20,972 bases of DNA from Chloroflexota bacterium (GTDB lineage Bacteria > Chloroflexota > Limnocylindria > Limnocylindrales > CSP1-4), in the NCBI GenBank assembly GCA_021812735.1, contig JAKAMV010000066.1, positions 1-20,972 of the forward strand, read 5' to 3'. Made by a program: the position numbers and the translations under genes. The stretch's first letter is position 1; every line of letters starts with the position of its first letter. Positions 12,406-20,490 of the stretch are shown piece by piece. The notes under the pieces were generated by a model. The model worked only from the letters and a program-made list of their open reading frames with translations, did no database searches and had not been told where the DNA came from.

Positions 12406-12690
12406 GTGAGCGACCTGACCATCGCGAACCTGACCAGCGTGGCGGGCGCCGTGGTGCTCGTCACGATCCTCGTCGAGGTCATCAAGCGCGCGGCCGCCCT
12501 GACGTCCGCGGCGGTCGACCGCTTCGGCCCGGCATTGGCGATCGCCCTCGGCGTCGTCGTCGTAGTCGCGGCCACGCTCCTCACCGCCCCGATCACGCCG
12601 GCCGGCGTCGGCCAGGCCGTGCTGACGGGCATCCTCGCCGGCGCCGCGGCCGCCGGGCTGTCCGACGTCGTCGGGTCGGCCGGCAAGTGA
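12406..12690 (+). CDS. holin (probable)
   Basis: A 94-residue protein from GTG 12406 with AAGGAG 9 nt upstream. Three hydrophobic segments are visible: about 9-27 (LTSVAGAVVLVTILVEVI), 42-64 (GPALAIALGVVVVVAATLL) and 69-88 (GVGQAVLTGILAGAAAAGL). Basic residues lie between the first two. Small size, three spans and a position immediately after the endolysin are the usual features of a phage holin, which opens the membrane for the signal-less endolysin. Assignment is by topology and context. Confidence 0.75.
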   Translation: MSDLTIANLTSVAGAVVLVTILVEVIKRAAALTSAAVDRFGPALAIALGVVVVVAATLLTAPITPAGVGQAVLTGILAGAAAAGLSDVVGSAGK

Positions 12691-12923
12691 TGCGGGACGC
12701 CGTCGATCAGGCGATCGCCGCGGCCGCCCAGCCGCTGCAGCAGCGCTTCCGCGCCCAGGTTGCCCTCGGGGGCCCCGACCGCGTCGCCGCGTTCGACCTC
12801 CCGGCCGACCTCACCGACGAGGAGCTGCTCGGGCTGATCTCCGGGCTTGCTCGCGAGTTGCGTGCCCAGATCGCCACGCAGCGCGCGCAGGGCCCACGCC
12901 CGCGCCTCCTGGTGCCAGCCTGA
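12690..12923 (+). CDS. hypothetical protein between holin and HNH
   Basis: A 77-residue product from the ATG in a TGATG overlap with the holin stop (a GTG one codon earlier is also possible). It is helical throughout: DAVDQAIAAAAQPLQQRFRA, DLPADLTDEELLGLISGLAREL, RAQIATQRAQG. No Cys, no membrane segment and no known motif. Its position just before the HNH and terminase genes suggests a packaging-region accessory protein, but that is only context. Confidence 0.6.
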   Translation: MRDAVDQAIAAAAQPLQQRFRAQVALGGPDRVAAFDLPADLTDEELLGLISGLARELRAQIATQRAQGPRPRLLVPA

Positions 12924-13255
12924 TGCCCACCGCGCCGCTCGCGACGTGCGCTCATCCCGGATGCCCGAACCGCGTCCGGCGGGGCTACTGCGCCGTCCAC
13001 CGCGCGACGAGCTCGCGGAACCACTTCGGCGTGCCGCGGCAGCGCCGCGGGTACGACGCGGCCCACGACCGCGCGCGCCTGGCGATGCGCGGCCGGCCGT
13101 GCGAGCTCCGCTACTCGGGCTGCACCGGCCTCGCGACCGTCCGCGATCACGTCGTCCCGGTGAGCCGTGGCGGCGCGGGCGGGCTTGGGCGCCCGAGCTG
13201 CGCGCACTGCAGCAACGTCCAGGGGGCCCGGCTCGCAAACGAGGCGCGGGGCTGA
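12923..13255 (+). CDS. HNH endonuclease, packaging-associated
   Basis: A 110-residue protein of the type encoded next to terminase genes in many HK97-like phages, where the HNH nuclease works with the terminase during packaging. An N-terminal knuckle (CAHPGCPNRVRRGYCAVHR) is followed by GYDAAHDRARLAMRG, CELRYSGC, the catalytic RDHVVPVSRGG (DH pair) and CAHCSNVQGARLANE, which carries the usual Cys pair and Asn of the second half. The loop between the halves is shorter than usual. TGATG overlap with the previous gene and the same type of overlap with TerS. Confidence 0.82.
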   Translation: MPTAPLATCAHPGCPNRVRRGYCAVHRATSSRNHFGVPRQRRGYDAAHDRARLAMRGRPCELRYSGCTGLATVRDHVVPVSRGGAGGLGRPSCAHCSNVQGARLANEARG

Positions 13256-13845
13256 TGGGCGCGCGCGGTCCGGCCCCGACCCCGACGGCCCTGAAGCTCG
13301 TCCGCGGCACGGCGCGCCGCGACCGGATGAACCCGGCCGAGCCGATGCCCGGTGCCCTCGAGGTTGGCTCGGTCCCGCCGCCCTGGCTGATGGGCGTCCG
13401 CCGCCGGCGGGCGTGGGTCGAGCTCGCGGAACTCCTCGGCGACCAGCATGTTCTCACGGCCATGGACGCCGCGGCGCTCGCGCTGCTCGTCGACGCGTAT
13501 GGCGACTACCTCGAGGCGAGCGACCTGATCCACGGCCTGGCCTGCGCCCACTGCGGCCAGTCGCTGCGCTCCCGCGCCGGCTGCTCGCGGCCGCGCCTGG
13601 TGGGCGAGGAGGAGCTCGAGCGGATCCCGCACACGCCGGGGCGGCGCTACTACGCGACGAAGACGGAGACGGGCTCGCTGATGGTCCGGCCGCACCCCGC
13701 CCTCGGCGAGCGGGAGAAGGCCTGGGCGCGCGTCGTGTCGCTCCTGAAGGAGTTCGGCATGACGCCGGCGCAGCGCACGCGGATCTCGCAGGTCGCGCCG
13801 GAGGAGCACGATCCGATGGCTGACCTGCTCGGGGTCGAGGCATGA
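13255..13845 (+). CDS. terS: terminase small subunit, P27-like, with Cys insertion
   Basis: A 196-residue protein starting in a TGATG overlap. The beginning GARGPAPTPTALKLVRGTARRDR and the helical middle (AWVELAELLGDQHVLTAMDAAALALLVDAY) followed by EFGMTPAQRTRISQV match the P27-type small terminase layout that recognises viral DNA. Residues about 92-140 form an insert containing H-x-x-x-C-x-x-C (HGLACAHCGQSLRSRAGC), which is longer than the typical family loop and may bind zinc. Followed directly by TerL with an ATGA overlap. Confidence 0.82.
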   Translation: MGARGPAPTPTALKLVRGTARRDRMNPAEPMPGALEVGSVPPPWLMGVRRRRAWVELAELLGDQHVLTAMDAAALALLVDAYGDYLEASDLIHGLACAHCGQSLRSRAGCSRPRLVGEEELERIPHTPGRRYYATKTETGSLMVRPHPALGEREKAWARVVSLLKEFGMTPAQRTRISQVAPEEHDPMADLLGVEA

Positions 13846-15656
13846 TCGCGCACCCGCCGGACCGCGCGGCCGCGCTCCGCGCCGAGTGGGAGACCGCCGG
13901 CGCGATCGTCACCACCTACGCCCGCGACGTCGTCGAGGGGCGGGTCATCGCGAACCGGTACATCCGCCTCGCCTGCCTGCGCCACCTCCAGGACCTTGAA
14001 CTGGGCGCGGGCCGCGGCCTTCGCTTCGACCAGGCGCGCGCGGGCCGCGCGATCGCGTTCTTCCGGAACCTGCGGCTGCACGAGGGCCAGTTCGAGGGGA
14101 AGCCGTTCATCCTCGAGCCCTGGCAGGGGTTCAACATCGGCTCGCTCGAGGGCTGGCAGGCACAGGACGAGGACGGGACGTGGGTCCGGCGCTTCCGAAA
14201 CGCCTACATCGAGACGGCCAAGGGCTCGGGCAAGACCCCGATGGCCGCCGGGCACGGCCTGTACTCGATGAACAGCGGGCAGGCCGGCGTCCAGGTGTTC
14301 AGCGCGGCGGCCGGGCGCGACCAGTCCGCGATCGCCTGGCACGACGCCGACCTCATGGTCGAGAAGTCGCCGGCGCTCGCGGCGCGCATCCAGCGCTTCG
14401 CGCATGCGCTCGCCGGGCCCAAGGAGTCGAGCTTCACCTACGTCTCGAGCGAGGCGAAGAACCTCCACGGGAAGCGCGTCTTCGAGGCGATCATCGACGA
14501 GGAGCACGCCCACCCGGGCCCGGACGTCATCGACGCGATGCGCGCCGGCACGAAGGCCTGGCGCGACGCGATCATCTTCCGGATCACGAACTCTGGGTTC
14601 GACCGCCACTCGATCTGCTGGCAGGACCACGAGTACTCGGTCAACGTGCTCGAGGGCGTGCTCGAGGACGATTCCTGGTTCGCGTTCGTGGCCGGGCTCG
14701 ACATGTGCGACGAGCACCGCCCCGGCGGCGCGCCGATCGACGGCTGCCCGGGCTGCGACCAGTGGACCGACGAGGCCGTCTGGCCGAAGGCGAACCCGAA
14801 CATCGGCGTCTCGCTGCCCGTGCGCTACCTGCGCGAGGTCGTGCGCGAGGCGCAGGGCAAGCCGTCGGCGCAGTCGATCGTGAAGCGCCTGAACTTCTGC
14901 ATCTGGACCGAGGGCTCCGGGAAGTGGCTCGACGTCGCCCGGTTCGTCGCCGCCTGCGACGTGGACGGGCCGGACCCGCTGCCGGCGGGGCGGACGGGCT
15001 ACGGCGGCCTCGACCTCTCCTCGACGACCGACCTCTCCGCGTTCGCGTTCCTCGCCCCGCGGGAGGCGTGCCCGATCGAGGATCACGCCGGGCGCTGCTA
15101 CGACCTGCGGGTCTGGTTCTGGATGCCGAACGAGAACCTCGCCGAGCGCGTGCGCCGCGGCCACGTCCCCTACGACGTCTGGGCGCGCGAGGGCTGGATC
15201 GAGCTCACGCCGGGAAACCGCATCGACCGGCGCTACATCCTGCGTCGCGTCGTCGGCATGAGCGGCCAGCTGCTCGGCCTCGGGTACGACCGCTGGGGCA
15301 TGGACGAGATGACCCGCGACCTGCAGGACGCGGGGTTCGACCGCGACACGAACGGCTTCCTGCTGCCGGTCGGCCAGGGCTACAGCTCGCTCGCGGCGCC
15401 CTCGAAGCGGCTCGAGGCCGACATCGCCACGGGTTGGGCCCACCACGATGGCAACCCCGTGCTGTCCTGGATGGTCGCGAACGCCGTCGCCGACCAGGAC
15501 GCGGCGGGCAACGTGAAGCCGGACCGCGAGCGCAGCTCCGAGAAGATCGACGGCGTCGCGGCGTGGCTCGACGCCCTGTTCGCGTGGTCCGTCGCACCGG
15601 CGCCGGAGGAGGCCTTCGCGTCGGTCTACGAGCAGCCGAGGAGCTTGTACGTATGA
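13842..15656 (+). CDS. terL: terminase large subunit
   Basis: A 604-residue packaging motor and nuclease. ATPase: Walker A ETAKGSGKT (residues 124-132), Walker B VFEAIIDEEH (D219-E220), with a coupling region near FRITNSG. A Cys cluster (CDEHRPGG, CPGCDQW) lies between the domains. Nuclease: GYGGLDLSSTTDLSAF (D391) and EKIDGVAAWLDALFAW near residue 570. Order and length fit the Terminase_1-type HK97 group that pairs with P27-like TerS. ATG overlaps the TerS stop. No truncation or frameshift is visible. Confidence 0.95.
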   Translation: MIAHPPDRAAALRAEWETAGAIVTTYARDVVEGRVIANRYIRLACLRHLQDLELGAGRGLRFDQARAGRAIAFFRNLRLHEGQFEGKPFILEPWQGFNIGSLEGWQAQDEDGTWVRRFRNAYIETAKGSGKTPMAAGHGLYSMNSGQAGVQVFSAAAGRDQSAIAWHDADLMVEKSPALAARIQRFAHALAGPKESSFTYVSSEAKNLHGKRVFEAIIDEEHAHPGPDVIDAMRAGTKAWRDAIIFRITNSGFDRHSICWQDHEYSVNVLEGVLEDDSWFAFVAGLDMCDEHRPGGAPIDGCPGCDQWTDEAVWPKANPNIGVSLPVRYLREVVREAQGKPSAQSIVKRLNFCIWTEGSGKWLDVARFVAACDVDGPDPLPAGRTGYGGLDLSSTTDLSAFAFLAPREACPIEDHAGRCYDLRVWFWMPNENLAERVRRGHVPYDVWAREGWIELTPGNRIDRRYILRRVVGMSGQLLGLGYDRWGMDEMTRDLQDAGFDRDTNGFLLPVGQGYSSLAAPSKRLEADIATGWAHHDGNPVLSWMVANAVADQDAAGNVKPDRERSSEKIDGVAAWLDALFAWSVAPAPEEAFASVYEQPRSLYV

Positions 15657-15814
15657 GGCGCGTCGACGTCGTCCTCGCTGCCCTCGACGGCTTCGACGTC
15701 GGGCTGCTCCTGCTGGCCGCCGGCCTGGCGCTCGTATGGCCGCCGCTGGCCCTCATCGTCACTGGTGGCGTGCTCGTCCTAGCCGCGTTCCTCGCTCGCT
15801 GGAGGGCCGTCTGA
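15653..15814 (+). CDS. small two-span membrane protein
   Basis: A 53-residue product from the ATG overlapping the TerL stop. Two hydrophobic segments, DVGLLLLAAGLALVW (about 15-29) and LALIVTGGVLVLAAFLA (about 32-48), are linked by PP, giving a hairpin-like topology. Small membrane proteins between TerL and portal occur in several phages, with unknown role. The stop overlaps the portal ATG by one base. Confidence 0.55.
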   Translation: MRRVDVVLAALDGFDVGLLLLAAGLALVWPPLALIVTGGVLVLAAFLARWRAV

Positions 15815-17361
15815 TGCTGCTCTCGCGGATCTTCGCCGCAGACGCGCCGACCCCCTCGCCGTTCGCCGACTACTGGTACGAGCCACGCGGGATCCGCACG
15901 GGCTCGGGCGTCGAGATCACGCCGGAGTCGGCGATGACGCTCGCCGCGGTGTACGCCTGCGTCCGTGTGATCAGCGAGACGATCGCGTCGGTCCCCCTGC
16001 ACGTCTACCAGCGCGTCGGCGATGACAGCAAGCGCCCGGCCACGAACCATCCGCTCGAGGACCTGCTGCACGATCAGCCGAACCGCTGGCAGACCGCGAT
16101 CGAGTTCCGCCAGATGATGACGGCCTTCGCGCTCCTGCGGAAGTTCGGCATCGCCGAGATGATCCCGGGCCCGCGCGGGCCTGTCGACCAGCTGAAGCCG
16201 CTGCATCCCGACCTCGTCCGCGAGGAGATCATCGCCTCAACGGGCGTCCACCGCTACCTGTACCGCGATCCACTGCAGGACGGGGTCGAGCGCGTCCTCC
16301 TCGACGACGAGGTGTTCGTCCTCCGCGGTGAGTTCGGCCGGAGCGTCCTCGACTATGCGCGGGAGACATTCGGCCTCGGGCTCTCGATGGAGCGCTACGC
16401 GGCGAAGCTCTTCGGTCGCGGCAGCCGGCACACCGGCGTGCTGTCCCACCCAAAGACGCTCTCGGATCCCGCGCGGGCGAACCTGCGCAGCGCGATCGAC
16501 GAGTACCAGGTCGGGGGCGCCCGCGAGGGGCGGCCGATGATCCTCGAGGAGGGCATGACCTGGCAGAGCGTGACGATCACGAACAAGGACGCCGAGTTCC
16601 TCTCCTCGCGGAAGTTCAACAACGCCGACGTCGCCCGGTTCTTCGGCGTCCCGCTGCACAAGATCGCCGAGCTCGACCGCTCGACGAACAACAACATCGA
16701 GCAGCAGGCGATCGAGTTCGTGACCGACACGATGATGCCGTGGGCCGAGCGCTGGGAGCAGGCGATCCGGCGCGACCTCATCCTCGCGCCGCAGACCTAC
16801 TTCGCCGAGCACAACCTCGATGGCCTGATGAGGGGCAACCTGCAGGCGCGTTACGAGGCCTACGCGATCGGCCGCCAGTGGGGCTGGCTCTCCACGAACG
16901 ACATCCGCCGGCGCGAGAACATGAACCCGATCGCCGGCGGCGATGACGACTACCTGACGCCGCTCAACATGACGACGGGCGGTCTCGGCGGCCCCACCGC
17001 GATCGAGTTCGCCCCGCGCCCGTCGGCCGAGGCGATGCACATGCTGCACGTGCTCGTGCACGACGCGGCCGCGCGCGTCGTGCGGAAGGAGCAGGCGGCG
17101 ATCGGCAAGCTCGGGGAGCGCACGGGCGCCACGGGCGAGGCCTGGCACGAGGGCGTCGCGGCGTTCTACCGGGAGCACGCGGAGTTCGTCGCGTCGGTCC
17201 TGCGGCTCGACCTGGCCGCCGCCGGGCGGTACGCCGCGGCGCAGTGCGGCCGGGTGCTCGCTGACGGGCCCGCGATCCTCGTCGATGACGACGGCGAGAT
17301 TGTCTCCGACCTGACCTCGCTCGCGCTGCAGGTCTCCGCGCCGCTGCGGCTGGCCGCCTGA
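15814..17361 (+). CDS. portal protein, HK97 type
   Basis: A 515-residue portal that would form the dodecameric ring at the head vertex through which DNA passes and which docks TerL. Signature pieces are LAAVYACVRVISETIASVPL, HPLEDLLHDQPN, LLDDEVFVLRG, a MILEEGMTWQSVTI block, and FFGVPLHKIAELDRSTNNN followed by IEQQAIEFVTDTM. The last 120 residues (about 395-515) are an Ala-rich helical tail that extends beyond the core family region. TGATG junction with the preceding membrane gene. Confidence 0.93.
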   Translation: MLLSRIFAADAPTPSPFADYWYEPRGIRTGSGVEITPESAMTLAAVYACVRVISETIASVPLHVYQRVGDDSKRPATNHPLEDLLHDQPNRWQTAIEFRQMMTAFALLRKFGIAEMIPGPRGPVDQLKPLHPDLVREEIIASTGVHRYLYRDPLQDGVERVLLDDEVFVLRGEFGRSVLDYARETFGLGLSMERYAAKLFGRGSRHTGVLSHPKTLSDPARANLRSAIDEYQVGGAREGRPMILEEGMTWQSVTITNKDAEFLSSRKFNNADVARFFGVPLHKIAELDRSTNNNIEQQAIEFVTDTMMPWAERWEQAIRRDLILAPQTYFAEHNLDGLMRGNLQARYEAYAIGRQWGWLSTNDIRRRENMNPIAGGDDDYLTPLNMTTGGLGGPTAIEFAPRPSAEAMHMLHVLVHDAAARVVRKEQAAIGKLGERTGATGEAWHEGVAAFYREHAEFVASVLRLDLAAAGRYAAAQCGRVLADGPAILVDDDGEIVSDLTSLALQVSAPLRLAA

Positions 17362-17374
17362 AAGGAGCCGACCG

Positions 17375-18448
17375 ATGCTCTACCCCCACGTCGTCCAGGC
17401 GGTATTCGGCCGGCCGTGGGCGATCATGCCCGAGACCCTCCAGGTGATCGTCGACCTCGCCCGCTTCCGGGCCGAGGGCGGCCGCCTGTCGGAGGAGGAG
17501 ATCGCCGAGCGGCTGTCGTCGGCGCAGGAGGCCGCGGGCCCGCGCTCCGGCGGCCGCCGCACCGGCGCCGTGGCGGTCCTGCCGTTGTACGGGACGATCG
17601 TGCCGCGCGCCGGCATGATGGTCGAGATGTCGGGCGGCACATCGATCGAGCGGTTCCGCGCCGCCTTCCGCGAGGCCCTCGCCGATGAGTCGGTCGGTTC
17701 GATCCTGCTCGACGTCGACTCGCCCGGGGGCATGGTCGACGGCGTGCCGGAGATCGCCGACGAGATCCGCGCGGCACGGGGCCGCAAGCCGATGGCGGCG
17801 GTCGCCAATACGCTCATGGCCTCGGCCGCCTACTGGCTCGCCTCGGCGACCGACGAGATCATCGCGACCCCCTCATCCGCGGTCGGCTCGATCGGCGTCT
17901 TTACCGCGCACGACGACCTGTCTGCGGCCTACGAGCAGGCCGGGATCCGCACCACGCTGATCAGCGCGGGCAAGTACAAGACCGAGCTCGCCGACGTCCA
18001 GCCGCTCTCGGACGAGGCGCGCGCGGCGCTCCAGCAGAGCGTCGACGACACCTACGCGCTGTTCGTGGGGGCGGTCGCGAAGGGTCGCGGGGACACGTCG
18101 GCGAACGTCCGTAACGGCTACGGGCAGGGGCGCGTCCTCACCGCGCAGCGCGCCGTCACGGCCGGGCTCGCCGATCGCGTCGGCACGTTCGACGAGGCCG
18201 CCGCGCGCCTCGCGTCGGGGAAGGTCCCGACGCGCTCGACGCGTGCTGAGGAGGAGCCCACGATCCGCCTCGAGATCGCGGATTCCGCGACCGTCGCGCT
18301 CGATGCGCTGGGGGAGCAGCTCGACGGGATCGACCTGCCCGTTGCGGTGCCGGCGGAGGTCGGCGCGGACAGCCCGGAGGCGCTCATGGGCGTCGATGTG
18401 CTCCTCGAGGTCGCGAAGGCGCGCGCACGGGCCCATGCCCGGACGTAG
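17375..18448 (+). CDS. head maturation protease, S49/SppA type
   Basis: A 357-residue serine protease. AAGGAG lies 8 nt before the start. The core (about residues 65-290) has VLPLYGTIVPR, GSILLDVDSPGGMVDG, ANTLMASAAYWLASA with nucleophile S150, and LISAGKYKTE with K200, a Ser-Lys pair spaced 50 residues apart as in short SppA proteins. In tailed phages such proteases process capsid precursors at the head assembly step, and this one sits between portal and capsid. The C-terminal 65 residues are acidic then helical and might act in scaffolding; no separate scaffold gene is present. Confidence 0.9.
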   Translation: MLYPHVVQAVFGRPWAIMPETLQVIVDLARFRAEGGRLSEEEIAERLSSAQEAAGPRSGGRRTGAVAVLPLYGTIVPRAGMMVEMSGGTSIERFRAAFREALADESVGSILLDVDSPGGMVDGVPEIADEIRAARGRKPMAAVANTLMASAAYWLASATDEIIATPSSAVGSIGVFTAHDDLSAAYEQAGIRTTLISAGKYKTELADVQPLSDEARAALQQSVDDTYALFVGAVAKGRGDTSANVRNGYGQGRVLTAQRAVTAGLADRVGTFDEAAARLASGKVPTRSTRAEEEPTIRLEIADSATVALDALGEQLDGIDLPVAVPAEVGADSPEALMGVDVLLEVAKARARAHART

Positions 18449-18457
18449 GATTGAGGC

Positions 18458-18781
18458 GTGAACTCCCCGCGCTCGAGCCGCGCGGCCCTGACGTGCCTCG
18501 TCCAGGGGCACGACTACCCGGACGACTGGACGATCCGTCCGGCCTGGGTCGGCGCCGGGATCTCGATCCCCAAGGTCCACTTCGACCGCGCCTGCCGGCG
18601 CTGCCGCACGATGGAGCACGTCTGGGCGGATATCGAGGGCGACCGCTCGGCGATGCCGCGCGGCATGACGCTGCGCGAGTGGCTCGAGTCGCACGGGGCC
18701 TCCGTCCAGGCGCCGCCCGGGATCGTCCACTACCCGCTCATCGCCGAGGTCGAGCGCCTGCGTCGGGCGGCTGCGAAGTGA
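18458..18781 (+). CDS. small Cys-containing protein in the head cluster
   Basis: A 107-residue product from GTG 18458, with TTGAGGC just upstream as a weak ribosome site. CLVQGHDYPDDW and FDRACRRCRTMEHVW give Cys and His residues in a C...H...C-x-x-C pattern that suggests a small zinc fold. The remainder (MPRGMTLREWLESHGA, HYPLIAEVERLRRAA) is helical. It interrupts the usual protease-to-capsid order. No family is known to me. The stop overlaps the GTG of the next short gene. Confidence 0.6.
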   Translation: MNSPRSSRAALTCLVQGHDYPDDWTIRPAWVGAGISIPKVHFDRACRRCRTMEHVWADIEGDRSAMPRGMTLREWLESHGASVQAPPGIVHYPLIAEVERLRRAAAK

Positions 18782-18936
18782 GCCGGCTCCTGTTCCTCGT
18801 GCGCTCGCTCGGCGTCCGGCACGGACTCCGCGTCTGGATCCGGCAACACCGCGCACCCGCCCACCCATGGCATGCGCACCCCGGCGAGCGGCCCGACTTC
18901 CCGGGCTACCGCAGAGAGGGCCGAAAGGCCCATTGA
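18778..18936 (+). CDS. short basic protein, unknown
   Basis: A 52-residue product from the GTG in a GTGA overlap. Very basic and His-rich (VRSLGVRHGLRVWIRQHRAP, then AHPWHAHPGERPDFPGYRRE). A moderately hydrophobic start (SRLLFLVRSLG) is present but too short and basic for a clear membrane span. It is the last gene before a 199-nt regulatory gap. Supported mainly by the overlap, so moderate confidence. Confidence 0.45.
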   Translation: MSRLLFLVRSLGVRHGLRVWIRQHRAPAHPWHAHPGERPDFPGYRREGRKAH

Positions 18937-18962
18937 CGAACACAGAACGCGCGTTCTAGCGT
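18933..18962 (+). promoter_or_regulatory. promoter before the capsid gene
   Basis: TTGACG (18933-18938) is followed after 18 bp by TAGCGT (18957-18962), which fits the TANNNT form of -10 elements in high-GC bacteria. It lies directly after the stop of the last small gene and 174 nt before the capsid ATG, so it would give the capsid gene its own transcript start. Confidence 0.4.
18944..18957. promoter_or_regulatory. perfect 14-bp palindrome, LexA-like operator
   Basis: AGAACGCGCGTTCT is a perfect palindrome containing GAAC-GCGC-GTTC, the Gram-positive SOS-box form, and it sits between the -35 and -10 of the putative capsid promoter. The related GAAC-N4-GTTC at 10069-10080 may bind the same protein. 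Whether it is host LexA or a phage repressor cannot be told. Confidence 0.45.
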
Positions 18963-19135
18963 CGCAGGCGAACTGAATCAGGCCCGCGATCCGGGAGGCT
19001 CCGTCGAGACCCGACGGGCGCGGGTGACACAGACAGGCGACACCCGAAGGTGCGCGCAGCTGTCGTCCGTGAGCAATCACGGCGCCGGTTGCGCGCTTTG
19101 TGTTTCCGGCGCCCAAAGCGCAGGAGACACGACCG
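18963..19135 (+). other. structured capsid-gene leader
   Basis: No gene is supported. Stems seen: CCCGCG/CGCGGG (18983-18988 with 19019-19024) enclosing CCGTCG/CGACGG (19001-19006 with 19012-19017), and an alternative CGGGTG/CACCCG (19021-19026 with 19041-19046). Nearer the gene are two mutually overlapping 8-bp stems: GGCGCCGG/CCGGCGCC (19081-19088 with 19106-19113) and GCGCTTTG/CAAAGCGC (19093-19100 with 19114-19121). The ribosome site AGGAG starts at 19122, directly after the second stem. Confidence 0.5.
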
Positions 19136-20443
19136 ATGCCTCTGGGCCTGTACCAGCAGCTCGAGTCCGAGCAGCGCGAGCTGCAGGACGAAGAGCGCGC
19201 CATCATCGCCGAGGCCGAGCATCGCGCCACGTCGTCCGGAGGCACGAAGGGCTTCACGGACGACGAGACCGAGCGGCTGTCCGCGATCGACCGGCGCCTG
19301 TCCAGGATCGGAACCGACATGTCGCGCCTCGACCAGGCGCGCGAGCGCGATCGCCTCGGCCCCGCCGTCGCGGTCGACGAGCCGCCGGTGGACGAGTCGG
19401 CGGCTCCAAAGCTCTTCCGCTCGTTCGGCGAGCAGCTGATCTCGATCGGCATGGCCGCGCGGTCGGGCATCCCCTCCGACCCGCGCCTCGGCCAGCTCCA
19501 GCAGTGGGGCGCCGCGCAGGGCCTGAACGAGCGCGTCCCGTCCGAGGGCGGGTTCCTCGTCGAGCCGGACTTCAGCGCGCAGCTGCTGCGCGAGACCTAT
19601 GACTCGGGCATCCTCGCGAGCCGCTGCCGGCGCACGCCGATCTCGGGCTCCGGATACAAGGGCCGGGCGGTCGACGAGTCGAGCCGGGCCGACGGCAGCC
19701 GCCTCGGCGGACTGCAGGCCTACTGGACGGGTGAGGCCGAGGCCATGACGGCCACCAAGCCCAAGTTCCGTGAGATCCGCATGGACCTCGAGAAGCTCAC
19801 CGGCGTGTACTACGCCACCGACGAGCTGCTCGCCGACGCCTCGGCGCTGCAGGCCGAGGTGCAGGCGTGGTTCGTCGAGGAGTTCGGGTTCAAGCTCGAC
19901 GACGCGATCGTGCGCGGCAGCGGCGCCGGCATGCCGCTCGGCATCCTCGGGGCTCCGGCGCTCGTGAGCGTCGCGAAGGAGGCCGCACAGGCGGCCGCCA
20001 CGGTCCTCTCGACGAACCTCTACAAGATGTTCGCCCGCCAGCCGGCCCGCAGCCTGCCGAACTCCGTCTGGGTGATCAACCAGGAGGTCTGGCCGCAGCT
20101 GTTCGCGCTCGAGGACACCGCGGGCCGGACGATCTTCCTGCCGGGCCAGAACCTCGCCAGCGCGCCATTCGGCACGATCCTCGGCCGGCCGATCGTGGTG
20201 GCCGAGCACGCCTCCGCGCTCGGCACCCAGGGCGACATCAGCCTCGACGACTTCAGCCGTTACCTCCTCATCGAGAAGGGCGGCGTGGAGGCGGCGAGCT
20301 CCATCCACGTCCAGTTCCTGACCGGCGAGACCGCCTTCCGGTTCGTGATCCGCGCGAACGGCCAGCCGATCCCGCATGCCCCGGTCACGCCCTACAAGGG
20401 CAGCGCGACGCTCAGCCCGTTCGTCACGCTCGACGCGCGCTGA
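19136..20443 (+). CDS. major capsid protein, HK97 fold
   Basis: A 435-residue capsid protein. ATG 19136 has AGGAG 9 nt upstream. The first about 100 residues are charged and helical (LYQQLESEQRELQDEERAII, then ETERLSAIDRRLSRIGTDM), like the scaffolding delta domain removed by the maturation protease. The shell region follows: VPSEGGFLVEPDFSAQLLRE, ATKPKFREIRMDLEKLTGVY, ATDELLADA, DDAIVRGSGAGMPLGIL, SVWVINQEVWPQLF, LGRPIVVAEHA, and a final TGETAFRFVIRANGQPI. This order is typical of the family. It is preceded by its own promoter-like and structured leader DNA. Confidence 0.93.
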   Translation: MPLGLYQQLESEQRELQDEERAIIAEAEHRATSSGGTKGFTDDETERLSAIDRRLSRIGTDMSRLDQARERDRLGPAVAVDEPPVDESAAPKLFRSFGEQLISIGMAARSGIPSDPRLGQLQQWGAAQGLNERVPSEGGFLVEPDFSAQLLRETYDSGILASRCRRTPISGSGYKGRAVDESSRADGSRLGGLQAYWTGEAEAMTATKPKFREIRMDLEKLTGVYYATDELLADASALQAEVQAWFVEEFGFKLDDAIVRGSGAGMPLGILGAPALVSVAKEAAQAAATVLSTNLYKMFARQPARSLPNSVWVINQEVWPQLFALEDTAGRTIFLPGQNLASAPFGTILGRPIVVAEHASALGTQGDISLDDFSRYLLIEKGGVEAASSIHVQFLTGETAFRFVIRANGQPIPHAPVTPYKGSATLSPFVTLDAR

Positions 20444-20490
20444 CGGCTGAGAGCGACTGACGAGCAGCTCTGAGAGCGAAGGAGCACGCG

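Noticed and set aside
13650..15446. 598-codon minus-strand open frame opposite TerL
   Set aside because: Mirror of the TerL reading frame; no motifs; TerL is certain.
15205..16206. 333-codon minus-strand frame opposite TerL end and portal start
   Set aside because: Spans two real genes; Arg/Pro-rich shadow.
19081..19121. H-type pseudoknot
   Set aside because: Zero nucleotides join the two 3' strands and the other loops are 4-5 nt, too short to span 8-bp stems; the stems are alternatives instead.
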